This document shows positions 1 through 9,723 of a stretch of 64,000 nucleotides of DNA, piece by piece. The position numbers and the translations under genes are program-made. Source of the DNA: Paenibacillus spongiae (GTDB taxonomy: Bacteria; Bacillota; Bacilli; Paenibacillales; Paenibacillaceae); assembly GCF_024734895.1 (NCBI RefSeq), contig NZ_CP091430.1, forward strand, positions 1,933,501-1,997,500. Reading direction: 5' to 3'. The notes beneath the pieces were generated by a model that made no database searches, was not told the origin of the DNA, and was given only the letters and a program-made list of their open reading frames with translations. Position 1 is the first letter of the stretch. Each line of letters opens with the position of its first letter.

Positions 1-391
1 GATCGTCCGGGGCGTCTGCTGCTTGCGTCCCGGCGTACCCGGCAGGAGCGAGAACATACGCGTCATCAGTGTGGTAGACCGCTACTTGGAGCACTCGCGC
101 GTTATGGTTTTCCATAATGGCGGCGATGAGGAGGTTTTTCTGTCGAGCGCAGATTGGATGACGCGTAATTTAACGCGCCGGATCGAGCTGATGTGTCCGG
201 TGTTGGATCCCAAGCTGCGCAAGATGCTTGTCAACATGCTTCAATTGGGCCTCAATGACAATGTGAAGGCGCGCGAGCTGCAGCCGAATGGCACGTATGT
301 GCCGGTCAGCAATGGGCTGTCCCCGCTGCGCAGCCAAATGGAAGCCAAAAAAATTCCCAAATGGAAAAAGCTATCTGTAGTCGGGCAATAA
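1..391 (+). CDS. ppk1: Polyphosphate kinase, C-terminal part (truncated by window start)
   Basis: Only the last ~130 residues are in the window; reading frame 2 is open from the first base. Polyphosphate kinase transfers the terminal phosphate of ATP to inorganic polyphosphate chains. The segment IVRGVCCLRPGVPG followed by NIRVISVVDRYLEHSR and the FLSSADWMTRNL stretch are the conserved C-terminal phospholipase-D-like domain of PPK1. The gene ends convergently with the exopolyphosphatase gene and overlaps it by 21 bp, so the enzymes that make and degrade polyphosphate lie tail to tail. An internal TTG at 23 is not a real start, because the family sequence continues upstream of it. Confidence 0.93.
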   Translation, partial: IVRGVCCLRPGVPGRSENIRVISVVDRYLEHSRVMVFHNGGDEEVFLSSADWMTRNLTRRIELMCPVLDPKLRKMLVNMLQLGLNDNVKARELQPNGTYVPVSNGLSPLRSQMEAKKIPKWKKLSVVGQ

Positions 392-1900
392 CAAGACCGG
401 CGTCAATCCCCATACTTTCTTGAATTCGGCTGCGAGCGAGTTGACTTCCTGGCGTTCGACGGCCAGCGAGCCTTCTGCCCGAACGGCGCGCAGCAGCAGC
501 TTGCTCTCGGTCAGCTCGGTCTCCAGTCGGCCTATGGCCTGGGTCTCGCTGCGATCGAGAGCGATGGAGAGCTGAAGCAGCGTGCCTAGCATGCCGATCG
601 TCGCCGCATCGGTCTCGTCGAGCAGCGGCTTATACGCCGACACGAGCTGTTTGACGCGTCCTTTGTTCTTATAGGAGGCAATCGCAGAGCACAACAGCGT
701 CTCGCGATGCGACAAGCCGTAGATATGCGAATTGACCATCAGATAGAACGTATGCTTCTTATAATCGTTATAATCGATGCTTGTCCCGATCCGGAACAAG
801 GTGGAAGCTGTATCGATCCACAGCCGCGCCCGTTCCGGAAAGGGATGCTTCTGCCGGAGCTGATCGAATAGCAGCAGCGCCGTCCGGTTCACTTGGGAAA
901 CATGCTGCCGGGGCAATTCCGGGTGTAGAGCCGCCAAATTGTTCACACTATAAGAGAGCACATTGTCCAGCCGGGGCCGGTCAGGGAACCGGGTCGCGTA
1001 GAAAAGCCCGTCTCGGAGCCCTGAGCCGCAGACGACGTAGTGCGTAGCCTGCATTAGCTTAAAGAGCGTCCGCAGAATGGCGATGCCCGGAACGATGATA
1101 TCCACCCGGTCTTTGGACAACCCCGCCACTTGGCGCCGTTTGTTAAGCGGCAGCATTCGCAGCTGCTCGAACATTCTATCGACGTCTTGACCCGGAATCG
1201 GGTAGTTATGACTGCTCGAGAACGAATATTTAAGCTGCGCTTGATGAATCTTGCCAAACGCGCGAACGGTGCCGCCGACTCCAATGAGCGGTAGTCCGGG
1301 CGACTGACCGATCCATGGCTCGCGTGCAGCGGTTTCCTGTATGTATGCCTCCAGTTCGCGCAGATCGGCGTTTTCCAGAATGCCTTTCGAGCCGAATCGC
1401 CGGGTTGCGCTGACGGAGCCGAACGGAAACGAAACGGAATGGACGAGCGAACGATCGCGGAACAGCGATACTTCGGTGCTGCCCCCGCCGATATCGATGA
1501 GGAAGCCGTCCTTCACATCCATGGAATTGATCATCCCGAGAAAGCCATAGCCGGCTTCTTCTTCGCCGGACAGCAGCTCAACGCGCAAGCTTGTCTCAGA
1601 CTCGATCTGCTGAAGCACCTGCTTGCGGTTGCCCGCATTGCGGATGGCTGCAGTGGCAGCCGCCCGGATATGTCCTGCCTGATGATGGGCGCAGATGAGG
1701 CGAAAGTGATTCAAGGTATCGCTGAGCTCATGAACGGCATGTGCCGGAATATTGCCATTCTCATCGATTTGCTCGCTGAGCCGGGCTGCTCGTTTGCTTC
1801 CGTCTATGACGCGGTGGGCGCCATTCGCCGTTCGTTCATAAATGACTAGCCGGATCGAATTGGAGCCGATATCAATGATCCCTATTCGTTGTTCAGTCAT
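371..1900 (-). CDS. ppx: Exopolyphosphatase, Ppx/GppA family
   Basis: Protein of 509 aa that removes terminal phosphates from polyphosphate (members of the family can also act on pppGpp). The N-terminus GIIDIGSNSIRLVIYE is the phosphate-binding loop of the Ppx/GppA ASKHA fold; the motifs GEEEAGYGFLGM and FLIDIGGGSTEVSLF follow, and the C-terminal part is helical and HD-like. Start chosen at ATG 1900 because GGGAGG lies about 7 nt upstream; the longer in-frame start at 1921 has no such site. It converges on ppk1 and overlaps its 3' end. A good sigma-A promoter lies upstream. Confidence 0.92.
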   Translation of the reverse strand: MTEQRIGIIDIGSNSIRLVIYERTANGAHRVIDGSKRAARLSEQIDENGNIPAHAVHELSDTLNHFRLICAHHQAGHIRAAATAAIRNAGNRKQVLQQIESETSLRVELLSGEEEAGYGFLGMINSMDVKDGFLIDIGGGSTEVSLFRDRSLVHSVSFPFGSVSATRRFGSKGILENADLRELEAYIQETAAREPWIGQSPGLPLIGVGGTVRAFGKIHQAQLKYSFSSSHNYPIPGQDVDRMFEQLRMLPLNKRRQVAGLSKDRVDIIVPGIAILRTLFKLMQATHYVVCGSGLRDGLFYATRFPDRPRLDNVLSYSVNNLAALHPELPRQHVSQVNRTALLLFDQLRQKHPFPERARLWIDTASTLFRIGTSIDYNDYKKHTFYLMVNSHIYGLSHRETLLCSAIASYKNKGRVKQLVSAYKPLLDETDAATIGMLGTLLQLSIALDRSETQAIGRLETELTESKLLLRAVRAEGSLAVERQEVNSLAAEFKKVWGLTPVLLLPDYR

Positions 1901-1948
1901 GAGTTCGCCTCCCGTAAACATGCGTAGATATTGCTTTCTTATATGAAT

Positions 1949-1976
1949 AGTGTAACATCCGGGGCCGCACGGTCAA
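1949..1976 (-). promoter_or_regulatory. Putative sigma-A promoter for ppx
   Basis: On the minus strand TTGACC (1971-1976) is followed after 16 nt by TACACT (1949-1954), about 50 bp upstream of the exopolyphosphatase start. Seen in sequence; activity is inferred. Confidence 0.5.
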
Positions 1977-2194
1977 AAGTATTGTTTTAACATGGTTATA
2001 ATTAAATGATTTCGGGTAAAATTTTTGCACATATAACGACAGAAAAAAACTTTATGATAGCGATAAAGAGTTTTTATGTGTATTTTTGTTCACTTCGTTG
2101 TCAAAATCCGATATGATTGAAAGGACGGTCCGGAATCGAATCCATTTATTGTTGAGAAAATATGGTAATAATTGAAGTTAAAGGAGAGAGAGAC

Positions 2195-3310
2195 ATGACA
2201 GCAACCAAAGGTCTGGAAGGCATCGTCGCCACAACATCCTCGATCAGCTCGATTATCGATGGTGTTCTGACATATCGCGGTATCGATATTGATGATCTTG
2301 CGGAACATGCTTCCTTCGAAGAAACGGCTTATCTTCTCTGGTACGGAAAGCTTCCAACACAATCCGAGCTTGACGGGCTGAACCGACAGCTTGGCGAATA
2401 TGCTGCGATTCCGGCACAAGTGCTGGAACAGCTTAAGCTCTATCCTAAAGATACCAATTCCATGGCGGCGCTGCGCACAGCGGTATCCAGCCTTGCTCTA
2501 TACGACCCATCGGCCAACGATATGTCACCGGAAGCGAACTTGAACAAAGCGATCAAGCTTCAAGCCCAGCTTCCAACGATCGTGGCCGCTTTCGCACACA
2601 TCCGCGAAGGCAGGGAGCCTGTCGCTCCTAAAGCGGGCGTGTCCATTGCGCACAACTTCCTATATATGCTGACCGGTCAAGAACCGGACGAAGTTGCCGT
2701 TAAAGCGTTGGATCAAGCGCTTGTTCTGCATGCCGACCACGAGCTGAATGCCTCTACATTCGCGGCCCGCGTCACGGTTGCAACGCTGTCCGACATCTAC
2801 TCCGGCGTTACGTCGGCGATCGGCGCTTTGAAGGGCCCTCTTCATGGCGGCGCGAACGAAGCGGTTATGGTTATGCTGGAAGAGATCGGCTCGATTGCCA
2901 ACGTGGAATCGGTCATTAACCAGAAGCTTGCCAATAGAGAGAAAATCATGGGCTTCGGCCACCGTGTTTACAAGAACGGCGATCCTCGCGCGAAGCACCT
3001 GCAGAAGATGTCCCGCGAGCTTGGCAAGCTGACCGGCAACATGGAGCTTTATGAGATGTCCGTTAAGATTGAAGAGCTCGTTACCGGCCAGAAGGGTTTG
3101 AAGCCAAACGTAGATTTCTACTCGGCCTCTGTCTATACGACGTTGAAGATCGCCCGCGATCTGTTTACGCCAATCTTCGCAATCAGCCGCGTGTCAGGAT
3201 GGACCGCCCATATTCTGGAGCAGTACGAGAACAACCGCTTGATCCGTCCGCGCGCCGAGTACGTAGGACCGGTTAACCAGAAGGTTAAGCCGATCGCTGA
3301 GCGCGGCTAG
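2195..3310 (+). CDS. citZ: Citrate synthase
   Basis: 371 aa. Condenses acetyl-CoA and oxaloacetate to citrate, the entry step of the TCA cycle, in the cytoplasm. Visible family motifs are LTYRGIDIDDLAEHASFEETAYLLWYG near the N-terminus, the active-site histidine segments HADHELNAS and GPLHGGANE, and MGFGHRVYKNGDPRA. Start set at ATG 2195, preceded by AAAGGAGAG at about 8 nt; an upstream in-frame ATG at 2162 lacks a binding site. It is first in the order citZ-icd-mdh, the arrangement known from Bacillus, so the three are probably co-regulated, although 207 and 145 bp gaps separate them. Confidence 0.96.
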   Translation: MTATKGLEGIVATTSSISSIIDGVLTYRGIDIDDLAEHASFEETAYLLWYGKLPTQSELDGLNRQLGEYAAIPAQVLEQLKLYPKDTNSMAALRTAVSSLALYDPSANDMSPEANLNKAIKLQAQLPTIVAAFAHIREGREPVAPKAGVSIAHNFLYMLTGQEPDEVAVKALDQALVLHADHELNASTFAARVTVATLSDIYSGVTSAIGALKGPLHGGANEAVMVMLEEIGSIANVESVINQKLANREKIMGFGHRVYKNGDPRAKHLQKMSRELGKLTGNMELYEMSVKIEELVTGQKGLKPNVDFYSASVYTTLKIARDLFTPIFAISRVSGWTAHILEQYENNRLIRPRAEYVGPVNQKVKPIAERG

Positions 3311-3517
3311 GCTCACCAACCCCATTATAAATTCTGAGATGCTTTAGACGGGTTGTCTGCGCACACGGCGTTTACTTGTGCAACTGGCTCCCGTCGTGCT
3401 ATGTCAGCCATCTCTTGAATTAGCATGCTAACTTGCCCTTCTAGCGGCAGGAAAGCTGTTTTTGCATGTTTTGCTTCTTTTCCCATTTCAATAGCAACCC
3501 ATAGGAGGAATTTATTC

Positions 3518-4810
3518 ATGAAGCTTGAAAAATTCGCAATGCCGACAGAAGGAAAGCAAATTACGATCGACAATGGCGTCCTGCAAGTTCCGAGCAATCC
3601 AATCATTCCGTTTATCGAAGGCGACGGCACTGGCCGCGATATCTGGAAAGCGTCCAAGCGCGTCCTTGATGCTGCCGTTGAGAAAGCCTACAATGGCGAG
3701 AAAAAAATCGCTTGGTACGAAGTCTTTGCCGGCGAGAAAGCCTTCAATGCTTATGGTGAGTGGCTGCCAGCCGATACGCTTACGGCTATTCGTGAATATA
3801 TCGTTGCAATCAAAGGTCCTTTGACGACGCCGATCGGCGGCGGAATCCGCTCGCTGAACGTTGCGCTTCGTCAAGAGCTTGACCTGTATACCTGCCTGCG
3901 TCCGGTTCGTTACTTCAACGGCGTGCCTTCCCCGGTAAAGCGTCCTGAGCTTGTGGACATGGTTATTTTCCGTGAGAACACAGAGGACATCTACGCGGGT
4001 ATTGAATATCAAGAAGGCTCAGACGCCGTGAAGAAAGTGATTGCGTTCCTGCAAGAAGAAATGGGCGCCAAGAACATCCGCTTCCCGGAAACGTCCGGTA
4101 TCGGCATCAAGCCTGTTTCCGCAGAAGGCTCGAAGCGTCTGGCTCGCGCCGCAATCAACTATGCAATCAAGCATGGCCGCAAAACGGTTACGCTGGTACA
4201 CAAAGGCAACATCATGAAGTTCACGGAAGGCGCGTTCAAAAACTGGGGCTACGAAGTAGCGGAGCAAGAGTTTGCGGACCAAACCTTCACTTGGGGCCAA
4301 TACGACCGCATCAAGGAAGCGGAAGGCACAGAAGCGGCGAACAAGGCTCAGAAGGAAGCGGAAGCTGCAGGAAAAATCATCGTGAAGGACGCTATCGCCG
4401 ATATCGCGCTGCAGCAAGTTCTGACCCGTCCTACGGACTTCGACGTGATCGCGACGCTTAACCTGAACGGCGACTACCTGTCTGACGCGCTGGCTGCTCA
4501 AGTTGGCGGCATCGGGATCGCACCGGGCGCGAATATCAACTACTTGACTGGACATGCTATCTTCGAAGCAACGCACGGCACGGCTCCGAAATATGCGGAT
4601 CTCGACGTCGTAAACCCAGGGTCGGTTATTCTGTCCGGCGTTATGCTGCTTGAGCATCTTGGCTGGCAGGAAGCGGCTGACCTGATCTACAAAGGGATGG
4701 AAACTTCGATCAACAACAAAACCGTAACGTATGACTTCGCCCGCCTGATGGAAGGCGCTACGGAAGTTAAATGCTCGGCATTTGCGGACGAAATCATCAA
4801 AAATATGTAG
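3518..4810 (+). CDS. icd: NADP-dependent isocitrate dehydrogenase
   Basis: 430 aa. Oxidatively decarboxylates isocitrate to 2-oxoglutarate. The substrate-binding serine and arginines are in [21 protein letters not shown], followed by [16 protein letters not shown]; the C-terminal cofactor segment contains [18 protein letters not shown]. The lysine/alanine-rich insert around [20 protein letters not shown] also occurs in Bacillus-type enzymes. ATG 3518 has AGGAGG 8 nt upstream (ATAGGAGGAATTTATTC); the reading frame is open further upstream to 3425 but that part is not family-like. Second gene of the TCA block. Confidence 0.96.
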   Translation: MKLEKFAMPTEGKQITIDNGVLQVPSNPIIPFIEGDGTGRDIWKASKRVLDAAVEKAYNGEKKIAWYEVFAGEKAFNAYGEWLPADTLTAIREYIVAIKGPLTTPIGGGIRSLNVALRQELDLYTCLRPVRYFNGVPSPVKRPELVDMVIFRENTEDIYAGIEYQEGSDAVKKVIAFLQEEMGAKNIRFPETSGIGIKPVSAEGSKRLARAAINYAIKHGRKTVTLVHKGNIMKFTEGAFKNWGYEVAEQEFADQTFTWGQYDRIKEAEGTEAANKAQKEAEAAGKIIVKDAIADIALQQVLTRPTDFDVIATLNLNGDYLSDALAAQVGGIGIAPGANINYLTGHAIFEATHGTAPKYADLDVVNPGSVILSGVMLLEHLGWQEAADLIYKGMETSINNKTVTYDFARLMEGATEVKCSAFADEIIKNM

Positions 4811-4837
4811 TCTGCAATTCGAGGGACGTTCTGAATA

Positions 4838-4885
4838 GGCGCGGATAGCTGGTGGAGGCAGGAGTTCTGCACCGGCTATCCGCCG
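4838..4885 (+). terminator. Inverted repeat between icd and mdh
   Basis: GCGGATAGC pairs with GCTATCCGC across a ~30-nt loop, followed by CGCTGTTCCTTTCT. It is not a classic short-loop terminator; it could be a partial terminator or an mRNA processing/stability hairpin setting mdh expression apart from icd. Confidence 0.4.
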
Positions 4886-4955
4886 CTGTTCCTTTCTGGT
4901 TTCTTCCTATAAATTCTTATAGAAGTGAACCCAATACCAGGAGGTCATATTCGCA

Positions 4956-5897
4956 ATGGCTATTAAACGGAACAAGATTTCGATTGTCGGCGCCGGCTTC
5001 ACAGGCGCTACGACTGCGCTAATGCTGGCTCAAAAAGAACTGGGAGACGTTGTCCTCGTTGACATTCCCCAGCTGGAGAACCCTACCAAAGGGAAGGCGC
5101 TCGACATGATGGAATCGACGCCTGTACAAGGCATCGATTCGAAAATTACCGGTACGGCCGACTATGCGGATACCAAAGATTCCGATATCGTCATCATTAC
5201 GGCCGGTATCGCCCGTAAACCGGGTATGAGCCGCGACGACCTCGTGAACACCAACGCAGGCATCGTGAAATCCGTCTGCGAGAACATCAAAGCTACGAGC
5301 CCGAACGCATATGTCATCATCCTCTCCAACCCGGTTGATGCGATGACTTACGTGGCTTTCCAAACGCTTGGTTTCCCTAAGAACCGCGTAATCGGCCAAT
5401 CCGGCGTACTCGATACCGCCCGTTATTGCACGTTTATCGCGCAAGAGCTGAACGTCTCGACGGAAGACGTTCGCGGCTTCGTACTTGGTGGACACGGCGA
5501 CGACATGGTGCCGCTCGTTCGTTACTCTAACGTCGGCGGTATTCCAATCGAGAAGCTGATTCCGGCTGACCGCATTGAAGCGATCGTACAGCGCACGCGC
5601 GTTGGCGGCGGCGAAATCGTAAACCTGCTGGGCAACGGCAGTGCATACTATGCGCCGGCTGCATCGCTTGTCCAAATGACCGAAGCGATCCTGAAGGATA
5701 AGAAACGCATTCTTCCGGTTATCGCATTGCTGCAAGGCGAATACGGTTATAACAACCTGTTCATGGGCGTTCCGGTCATACTTGGCGGCGACGGCATCGA
5801 GAAAGTATTCGAGTTGGAATTGACGGCTGACGAGAAGGCTGCGCTTGAGAAATCAGCGGACTCCGTGCGCAATGTCATTGCGGTAGTTAACGGCTAG
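4956..5897 (+). CDS. mdh: Malate dehydrogenase (NAD)
   Basis: 313 aa. Interconverts malate and oxaloacetate, closing the TCA cycle and supplying the citrate synthase substrate. The N-terminal dinucleotide fold [19 protein letters not shown] and the aspartate after the second strand (VLVDIPQ) fit NAD use. Motifs [20 protein letters not shown], the NPVDAMTYV loop and [14 protein letters not shown] with the catalytic histidine are present, as in the LDH-like malate dehydrogenases. The start has AGGAGG about 10 nt upstream. A stem-loop follows the stop codon. Confidence 0.96.
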   Translation: MAIKRNKISIVGAGFTGATTALMLAQKELGDVVLVDIPQLENPTKGKALDMMESTPVQGIDSKITGTADYADTKDSDIVIITAGIARKPGMSRDDLVNTNAGIVKSVCENIKATSPNAYVIILSNPVDAMTYVAFQTLGFPKNRVIGQSGVLDTARYCTFIAQELNVSTEDVRGFVLGGHGDDMVPLVRYSNVGGIPIEKLIPADRIEAIVQRTRVGGGEIVNLLGNGSAYYAPAASLVQMTEAILKDKKRILPVIALLQGEYGYNNLFMGVPVILGGDGIEKVFELELTADEKAALEKSADSVRNVIAVVNG

Positions 5898-5927
5898 TAG
5901 AGTTGACGCTTACTCGTGAAGCACATG

Positions 5928-5966
5928 AGACCCTGACCGACAGATGTCAGGGTCTTCGCTATTTTA
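5928..5966 (+). terminator. Rho-independent terminator after mdh
   Basis: Perfect 10-bp stem AGACCCTGAC / GTCAGGGTCT with an 8-nt loop, followed by a moderately T-rich tract (TCGCTATTTTAT). It separates the TCA genes from recQ. Confidence 0.7.
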
Positions 5967-5989
5967 TAGCGATAGAAGGAGGCGGAATG

Positions 5990-8230
5990 ATGTTGGAGCA
6001 AGCGCAGCGGTTATTGAAGCAGGTATACGGTTATGACAGCTTTCGCAAAGGACAGGGCGAAATTATCGAAGGCCTGATTCAAGGGAAGGATACGCTTGCG
6101 ATCCTGCCGACAGGCGGCGGCAAGTCGGTTTGCTACCAGCTGCCCGCTATGCTGCTGCCGGGGACGGCAATCGTTGTCTCACCTTTAATCTCGCTGATGA
6201 AGGACCAGGTGGACGCATTGTCCCGTTTAGGCGTATCGGCTGCGTATTTGAACAGCTCACTTGACGCGGCTACATATCGGGAAGTCGTCCGGCAGTCCGC
6301 ACAGGGTGCATATAAACTGCTGTACGTGGCTCCCGAGAGGCTTGACGGGACCATGTTCGAGTCTTTGTCGAGCCAAATGCAGATATCGCTGATCGCGATA
6401 GACGAGGCGCACTGCGTTTCGCAATGGGGCCATGATTTCCGTCCGAGCTACAGGCAGCTTGCCGGCTGGATTGGAAGGCTGGAGAACCGTCCGCCGGTCG
6501 CTGCCTTCACGGCTACGGCTACGCCGGAGGTTTCACGGGATATCGCCGCCATGCTTGGGCTTCGTGAGCCGAATGTATTCATAACCGGTTTCGCCCGTAC
6601 GAATCTCTCTTTATCGGTCGTTACCGGTATCGATAAACGGAAGTTTCTTCGCGATTACGTGAAGCAGCGGCATGATCAATCAGGCATTATCTATACGGCA
6701 ACGCGCAAAGAAGCGGAAGAGGTCTGCAGCGATTTGCAGCGTCAGGGAGTCTCCGTAAGCAAATATCACGGCGGGCTAAGCGATGACGAACGGGCCGATG
6801 CGCAGGAGAAATTCCGCTTCGACGATGTCAGGGTGATGGTGGCGACGAACGCCTTCGGCATGGGGATCGACAAGCCGAATGTCCGTTATGTCGTTCATTG
6901 GCAGATGCCTGGCGATGTGGAGTCCTATTACCAGGAAGCAGGCCGTGCTGGCCGTGACGGAGAGGAAAGCGAGTGCGTGCTGCTGTTCGAGCCGCAAGAT
7001 GTACAGGTGCAGCGTTTCCTGATTGAGCGGGGAACGGCCGATTCCGAGCGTCGGGCCATTCAGCTGAACAAGCTGTACACGATGATGCATTACAGCCGTA
7101 CAGACCGGTGCTTCCTTCAATTTATCGTCAGCTATTTTGGTGAAGCCGACGTTCCGCCTTGCGGCAAGTGCGGCAATTGTCTGGACCAGAGCGAAAAGGT
7201 GGATATGACCGAGGATGCGCGCAAAGCGCTGTCTTGCGTCGGCAGGCTGAAGGGACGGTTCGGCATCTCATTAGCGGCCAAGGTGCTGAAGGGATCGCGG
7301 GAGAAGCGGATCCTGGAGCTGGGCTTAGACCGCTTATCGACCTATGCGTTATTCCGGGACTGGGCGGAGAAGGAGATTACCGATTGGCTGTACTGGCTTG
7401 TCGCGGAAGGCTACATGCGGATCAGCGACGGCGAATATCCGACCGTATCGTTAACGACCGAAGCGCTTCCCGTATTGGAAGGAAGCGTGCAGGTCATGCG
7501 CAGACGGAGCACGTCCGTCAAGCGAAAGACGACGGATCAAGCCGCGGCGAACAGTCCGTTGTTCGAGGCGCTGCGAGAGTGGCGCCGCGCGACGGCCGCG
7601 CGCGAGCAAGTGCCGCCGTTCATGCTGTTCTTCGACGCTACGCTGCGAGATATTTCGGACCGCCAGCCGCTTAATACCGAGCAGCTGCTGACGGTGAAGG
7701 GTGTCGGAGCCGCAAAGGTGGCGAAATACGGCTCCGATGTTATTGACATCGTTCGCAGATTCCGCGCACCGGCAGGAGAGCCGCCGCGGGGGACGGACGA
7801 GGATAGCGCGGGCGATCGGATGGTTAACGAGGCGGCGGCCTCATCCACACAAGCTGCCGGTAGTGCGGCTGCGTCTGTACTAGGTGCCGAAAGAGACGCA
7901 TTTTTGGCGGAAACCTCGGAGCTGGCCAGCCATTTGCAGACACTGGCGCTGCTGCAAGCCGGTCATACGTTGACCCAAATTGCCGAGCACCGCGATATGA
8001 GCCGGGTTACGATCGAGAATCACCTGATTCGCTGCGCGGATGAAGGCGAAGAAGTGGATTGGGATGAATTCATCCCGGAAGCAAGCGAAGCGTTAATTGT
8101 GAAAGCCGTCACCCGGATCGGCGCAGAACGATTGAAGCCGATCAAAGAAGAGCTGCCGGACGATATCGATTATTTTGCGATTAAAGCGGTCATTGCCAAG
8201 CACCGGCTTGCCGGGTCCGGCGGTAACTAG
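5990..8230 (+). CDS. recQ: ATP-dependent DNA helicase RecQ
   Basis: 746 aa 3'-5' superfamily 2 DNA helicase for recombination and repair. Domains in order: helicase core with Walker A TGGGKS (~res. 41-46), DEAH box in IAIDEAHCVSQWGHDFRPSY, C-terminal motif VI QEAGRAGRDG; RecQ zinc cluster around CGKCGNCL; an HRDC domain (~res. 520-600, LLTVKGVGAAKVAKYG); and a C-terminal helix-turn-helix region HTLTQIAEHRDMSRVTIENHL after a Ser/Ala-rich linker. Two adjacent ATGs (5987, 5990) follow AGAAGGAGG; 5990 gives the better spacing. Longer than E. coli RecQ because of the C-terminal HTH extension, which is common in Firmicutes. Confidence 0.93.
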   Translation: MLEQAQRLLKQVYGYDSFRKGQGEIIEGLIQGKDTLAILPTGGGKSVCYQLPAMLLPGTAIVVSPLISLMKDQVDALSRLGVSAAYLNSSLDAATYREVVRQSAQGAYKLLYVAPERLDGTMFESLSSQMQISLIAIDEAHCVSQWGHDFRPSYRQLAGWIGRLENRPPVAAFTATATPEVSRDIAAMLGLREPNVFITGFARTNLSLSVVTGIDKRKFLRDYVKQRHDQSGIIYTATRKEAEEVCSDLQRQGVSVSKYHGGLSDDERADAQEKFRFDDVRVMVATNAFGMGIDKPNVRYVVHWQMPGDVESYYQEAGRAGRDGEESECVLLFEPQDVQVQRFLIERGTADSERRAIQLNKLYTMMHYSRTDRCFLQFIVSYFGEADVPPCGKCGNCLDQSEKVDMTEDARKALSCVGRLKGRFGISLAAKVLKGSREKRILELGLDRLSTYALFRDWAEKEITDWLYWLVAEGYMRISDGEYPTVSLTTEALPVLEGSVQVMRRRSTSVKRKTTDQAAANSPLFEALREWRRATAAREQVPPFMLFFDATLRDISDRQPLNTEQLLTVKGVGAAKVAKYGSDVIDIVRRFRAPAGEPPRGTDEDSAGDRMVNEAAASSTQAAGSAAASVLGAERDAFLAETSELASHLQTLALLQAGHTLTQIAEHRDMSRVTIENHLIRCADEGEEVDWDEFIPEASEALIVKAVTRIGAERLKPIKEELPDDIDYFAIKAVIAKHRLAGSGGN

Positions 8231-8310
8231 TTCCAGTTTCGGCTTTGAATTTAACTCATTGATTTAGTATACTGGTGAGGATTGTATATGAACTATCAGG
8301 AGGATGCGGA

Positions 8311-8736
8311 ATGAATAATTTTATGCTATTTCTGCACGTTTTAGGGGCGACGGGCATGGGATTCTACATCGTTATGCCGGTATTGGTCGGACGGATCTCC
8401 AAGCTTGCAGGCGAAGGACAAGCCGGTCTTGCCGGCGGGCTGGCGTCTGCTAACCGGATTGCGCAATATTTTCTTGTGCTGCAGCTTCTAACAGGCGGTT
8501 ATCTGATGTCGCAGGGCGATTATGCGGTCATGTGGATGATCATCACGACGGTGCTGTTCCTTGCCATCGCAGCCTTGGGCGGCATTATCAGCAAGCCGCT
8601 TAAGCGGATCGTAACGGAAATTCAAACCGGCCAAAGCGCTTCGTCGCATATTGCCAAAGCGCGTACATTGAGTGTTCTTGTGCTGATTATTTACATCGTG
8701 ATTCTATACTTCATGAAGTATCCGATCTACAAGTAA
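8311..8736 (+). CDS. Small integral membrane protein of unknown function
   Basis: 141 aa with about four hydrophobic segments: an N-terminal one (FMLFLHVLGATGMGFYIVMPVLV), one around AQYFLVLQLLTGGYLM, a long central one (VMWMIITTVLFLAIAALGGII) and a C-terminal one (LSVLVLIIYIVILYFM), with short basic loops. No catalytic motif is visible and I do not recognise the family with confidence; it resembles DUF2269-type membrane proteins only in layout. Start at ATG 8311 is set by AGGAGG about 8 nt upstream. It lies 29 bp before the sugar kinase and may be co-transcribed with it. Confidence 0.75.
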   Translation: MNNFMLFLHVLGATGMGFYIVMPVLVGRISKLAGEGQAGLAGGLASANRIAQYFLVLQLLTGGYLMSQGDYAVMWMIITTVLFLAIAALGGIISKPLKRIVTEIQTGQSASSHIAKARTLSVLVLIIYIVILYFMKYPIYK

Positions 8737-8765
8737 TCTAATTCGCAGTTAAATGGGGAGAGAGC

Positions 8766-9722
8766 ATGACGAAGCAGTCTCCGGATTTAATCACCTTTGG
8801 GGAAACGATGGCACTGTTCATGTCTCCGGAGTACCGGGGCTTGGAAACGGCCGCTCAGCTTGAGCAGAGCTTCGGCGGTGCGGAGAGCAACGTAGCGATC
8901 GGAGCAGCCCGGCTGGGATGCTCGGTCGGCTGGTTCGGAGCGCTCGGCGAAGATCCGTTCGGCCGCAAGATTCTTAAAACGATTCGCGGCGAGGGCGTCG
9001 ACGTATCGAGAGCCCGCTTCAGATCCGACAGCCCGACAGGCCTGATGTTCAGAGAAACCGTAGCAGGCAAGCTGGCCGTTCATTATTACCGCAAGCATTC
9101 GGCTGCAAGCCGGATGACGCCTGCGGATCTGGATCTTGATTACATTAGAGGTTGTAAGCTGCTGCATATCACCGGAATTACGCCTGCGTTGAGTGAGAGC
9201 TGCCGCGAAACGGTATTCGCGGCCGTAGCGGCGGCCAAGGAAGCGGGCGTCCTCGTCAGCTTCGATCCGAATTTAAGGCTGAAGCTGTGGACGATCGAGG
9301 AAGCGCGCGACGTCGTGTTCAAGCTTGCCGAACAGGCGGATTACTTCCTGCCGGGATGGGACGAGCTGCGGCTCCTTTATGAGACGGATGATTTGGAAGC
9401 GGTGAAAGGGAAGCTTGCCAAGCTGAATGCCGTTACTGTCATTAAAGGCGTAGAGGATTCTACGGTTGTTCTTGAACGCGGCGAAGCTGCAGCCGTTCCG
9501 TTCTACAAAGCGGATCAAGTCATTGATACCGTAGGAGCCGGCGACGGGTTCTGCGCAGGCTTCTTGACCGGGCTTATGCAAGGCAAGAGCTCCATAGAAG
9601 CGGTACGTATCGGCAGCATCAGCGGCTCGCTGGTCGTCCAGATGCGAGGGGACTGGGAAGCGCTGCCGGACTGGCAGACCGTGGAGAGCCGCTTGCAGGG
9701 CAATGGCTGGGTGGAGCGATAA
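8766..9722 (+). CDS. PfkB-family sugar kinase, 2-keto-3-deoxygluconate kinase type
   Basis: 318 aa cytoplasmic kinase. N-terminal LITFGETMALFMSPEYRGLE and the substrate-lid motif FGGAESNVAIGAARLG, and the C-terminal PfkB signature DTVGAGDGFCAGFLTGL with the catalytic Asp, place it in the ribokinase/PfkB family; the closest type is KdgK, which phosphorylates 2-keto-3-deoxygluconate in hexuronate breakdown. Substrate is inferred from overall similarity only; no aldolase or uronate gene is adjacent. GGGGAGAG precedes the ATG. The DeoR-type regulator starts 2 bp after the stop, so the pair is probably one transcript. Confidence 0.85.
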   Translation: MTKQSPDLITFGETMALFMSPEYRGLETAAQLEQSFGGAESNVAIGAARLGCSVGWFGALGEDPFGRKILKTIRGEGVDVSRARFRSDSPTGLMFRETVAGKLAVHYYRKHSAASRMTPADLDLDYIRGCKLLHITGITPALSESCRETVFAAVAAAKEAGVLVSFDPNLRLKLWTIEEARDVVFKLAEQADYFLPGWDELRLLYETDDLEAVKGKLAKLNAVTVIKGVEDSTVVLERGEAAAVPFYKADQVIDTVGAGDGFCAGFLTGLMQGKSSIEAVRIGSISGSLVVQMRGDWEALPDWQTVESRLQGNGWVER

Positions 9723-9723
9723 G

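Noticed and set aside
4019..4657. 212-aa minus-strand frame inside icd
   Set aside because: Antisense shadow of a strongly conserved enzyme; no independent evidence.
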